Shown: in pieces, positions 14,328 through 15,485 of the stretch
How positions within the stretch are numbered: position 1 is the stretch's first letter
Layout: the number at the start of each line of letters is the position of its first letter
From: Limnohabitans sp.
GTDB lineage: Bacteria > Planctomycetota > Phycisphaerae > Phycisphaerales > SM1A02
DNA: 15,485 bases
Assembly: GCA_030054275.1 (NCBI GenBank)
Contig: JASGCF010000037.1
Coordinates: forward strand, 1-15,485
Direction of reading: 5' to 3'
Notes under the pieces: generated by a model
Database searches by the model: none
Seen by the model: the letters and a program-made list of their open reading frames with translations, nothing else
What the model was told of the DNA's origin: nothing
Translations under genes and position numbers: made by a program

Positions 14328-15485
14328 ATGAGCGAAACGACCCAGACTCCTCCCCCTTTTGAAGGGCATGCGCCAGCCTCGCTTCCCGCAGATGCTGCGA
14401 ACTACACATCGGAGTCGATCCAAGTTCTTGAAGGGTTGGAAGCCATCCGGAAACGACCCGGCATGTATGTCGGCGGAACCGGTCTGAATGCGCTGCACCA
14501 CCTCGTCTACGAATGCGTTGACAACGCGATTGACGAAGTGATGGCTGGATATGCAACAACCGTGACGGTGCGCATCGGCGTCGACGGATCGTGCACGGTG
14601 ATCGACGACGGTCGCGGCATGCCCGTTGACCCGATGAAGCATGAGAATCCGACGATCAACGGTCGTCCTGCGGTGGAAGTCATTCTCACTGAAGTGCACG
14701 CAGGCGGAAAGTTCGGCGACAACGCGTACAAGGTCTCCGGTGGTTTGCACGGCGTCGGCGTGAAGTGCGTCAACGCACTCAGCGAGTGGACGGAAGTCGA
14801 AGTTTTCAAGAACGAGAAGACCTACCACATCGGGTTCGCGCGTGGTGAAGTCACAAAGCCGCTTGAACTCGTTGAAACGCTCGCAAAATCTGCGGCAACC
14901 GAGAAGCGAACAGGCACGCGGATTTCGTTTTTGCCAGACGCGCAGATCTTCCCCGATACCGAATTCCGCTACGAGACGCTCGAAAGCCGACTGCGTGAAT
15001 TGTCGTATCTGAATCCCGGCGTGCGCATTCGCTTGGTGGATGAACGCGTCGACGCAAGCGGACAGCGCCGCGAAGCATCGTTCTACAGCCCCGACGGGAT
15101 CGGCGGCTATGTCGCATGGAAGAACGAACAAAAAGTCAGGCAAAGTCCGGTGATTTCGTTCACCGCTGAAGATCCCGAGCAATCGCTGCGACTCGACTTT
15201 GCGATGCAGTATGTCGACTCAAGCCAAGAACTCACGCTGGCCTTCGGCAACAACATTCCGAACCGCGATGGCGGCACGCATGTGCAGGGATTCAAATCCG
15301 CACTCACGCGCGTCGTGAACGGCTACGCGCGCAAGAACAATTTCCTCAAGGATCTTGTGCCCTCAGGTGATGACTTGCGCGAGGGTTTGGTGACGGTCGT
15401 GAGTGTGAAACTGCCCAATCCACAGTTCAACAATCAGACCAAAGAGAAGCTGCTCAATCCCGAGATCGAAGGTTTTGTTTCGAAC
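14328..15485 (+). CDS. gyrB: DNA gyrase subunit B, N-terminal part (cut by window end)
   Basis: ATPase subunit of the type II topoisomerase that introduces negative supercoils. The first 386 residues are present; the full protein is normally about 800. GHKL ATPase motifs are intact: YECVDNAIDEV with E62 (catalytic base position) and N66 (magnesium ligand), IDDGRGMP with D94, the ATP-lid HAGGKFGDNAYKVSGGLHGVGVKCVNALS (H124-S152), followed by the transducer domain containing NIPNRDGGTHVQGF and ending near QTKEKL. The lid reads FGDNAYKVSGG where Escherichia coli has a glycine run. A Pro/Thr-rich N-terminal extension of about 25 residues precedes the conserved start. ATG 14328 lacks an obvious Shine-Dalgarno sequence. 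Identification is secure. Confidence 0.98.
   Translation, partial: MSETTQTPPPFEGHAPASLPADAANYTSESIQVLEGLEAIRKRPGMYVGGTGLNALHHLVYECVDNAIDEVMAGYATTVTVRIGVDGSCTVIDDGRGMPVDPMKHENPTINGRPAVEVILTEVHAGGKFGDNAYKVSGGLHGVGVKCVNALSEWTEVEVFKNEKTYHIGFARGEVTKPLELVETLAKSAATEKRTGTRISFLPDAQIFPDTEFRYETLESRLRELSYLNPGVRIRLVDERVDASGQRREASFYSPDGIGGYVAWKNEQKVRQSPVISFTAEDPEQSLRLDFAMQYVDSSQELTLAFGNNIPNRDGGTHVQGFKSALTRVVNGYARKNNFLKDLVPSGDDLREGLVTVVSVKLPNPQFNNQTKEKLLNPEIEGFVSN

Noticed and set aside
14274..15182. A 302-codon minus-strand open frame opposite gyrB.
   Set aside because: gyrB is certain on the plus strand; the antisense frame reflects codon bias.

Overview
The window reads as a stretch of chromosome from a GC-rich Gram-negative-type bacterium, most likely a Planctomycetota member (possibly Phycisphaerae). 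Outer-membrane (TolC-type) and periplasmic genes show two membranes. The lineage call rests on remembered protein style: a class II-like photolyase fused to an oxidoreductase, a secreted protein with a C-x3-C...PWDYCC core, and the form of GyrB. It is an inference. No rRNA, tRNA, CRISPR array or insertion sequence was seen.

Layout. Positions 1-2487 (minus strand) hold one long open frame that leaves the left edge: a class II-like DNA photolyase fused in frame to a renalase/COG3380-like FAD-dependent amine oxidase. Divergent from it, 2633-9950 (plus strand) is a compact operon: a small Cys-rich exported protein, a TolC-like outer-membrane factor, an HlyD-type membrane fusion protein, a MacB/LolD-type ATPase, two FtsX-type permeases and a second Cys-rich exported protein. 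Four consecutive junctions overlap by 4 bp (ATGA or GTGA). A strong hairpin lies between the first Cys-rich gene and the TolC gene. The parts make a complete tripartite ABC efflux machine; Cys-rich exported proteins at both ends and three Cys in the periplasmic loop of the first permease suggest a metal or thiol-reactive substrate, which is not proven.

Xylulokinase (xylB, 9943-11460) overlaps the end of this operon by 8 bp. After it come a hairpin, a 12-bp minisatellite and a small single-pass membrane protein (11730-11912). Two paralogous zinc amidases (PGRP/amidase_2 fold), each with a twin-arginine lipoprotein-like leader, lie convergently on the minus strand (11958-12851 and 12980-13906). 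A 421-bp divergent intergenic region with stem-loops, a perfect 13-bp tandem repeat and an extended -10 candidate precedes gyrB (14328 to beyond the right edge).

The most unusual items are the photolyase-oxidoreductase fusion and the Cys-rich ABC efflux operon. The regulatory architecture before gyrB and the T[LV]FI minisatellite are also worth a look.
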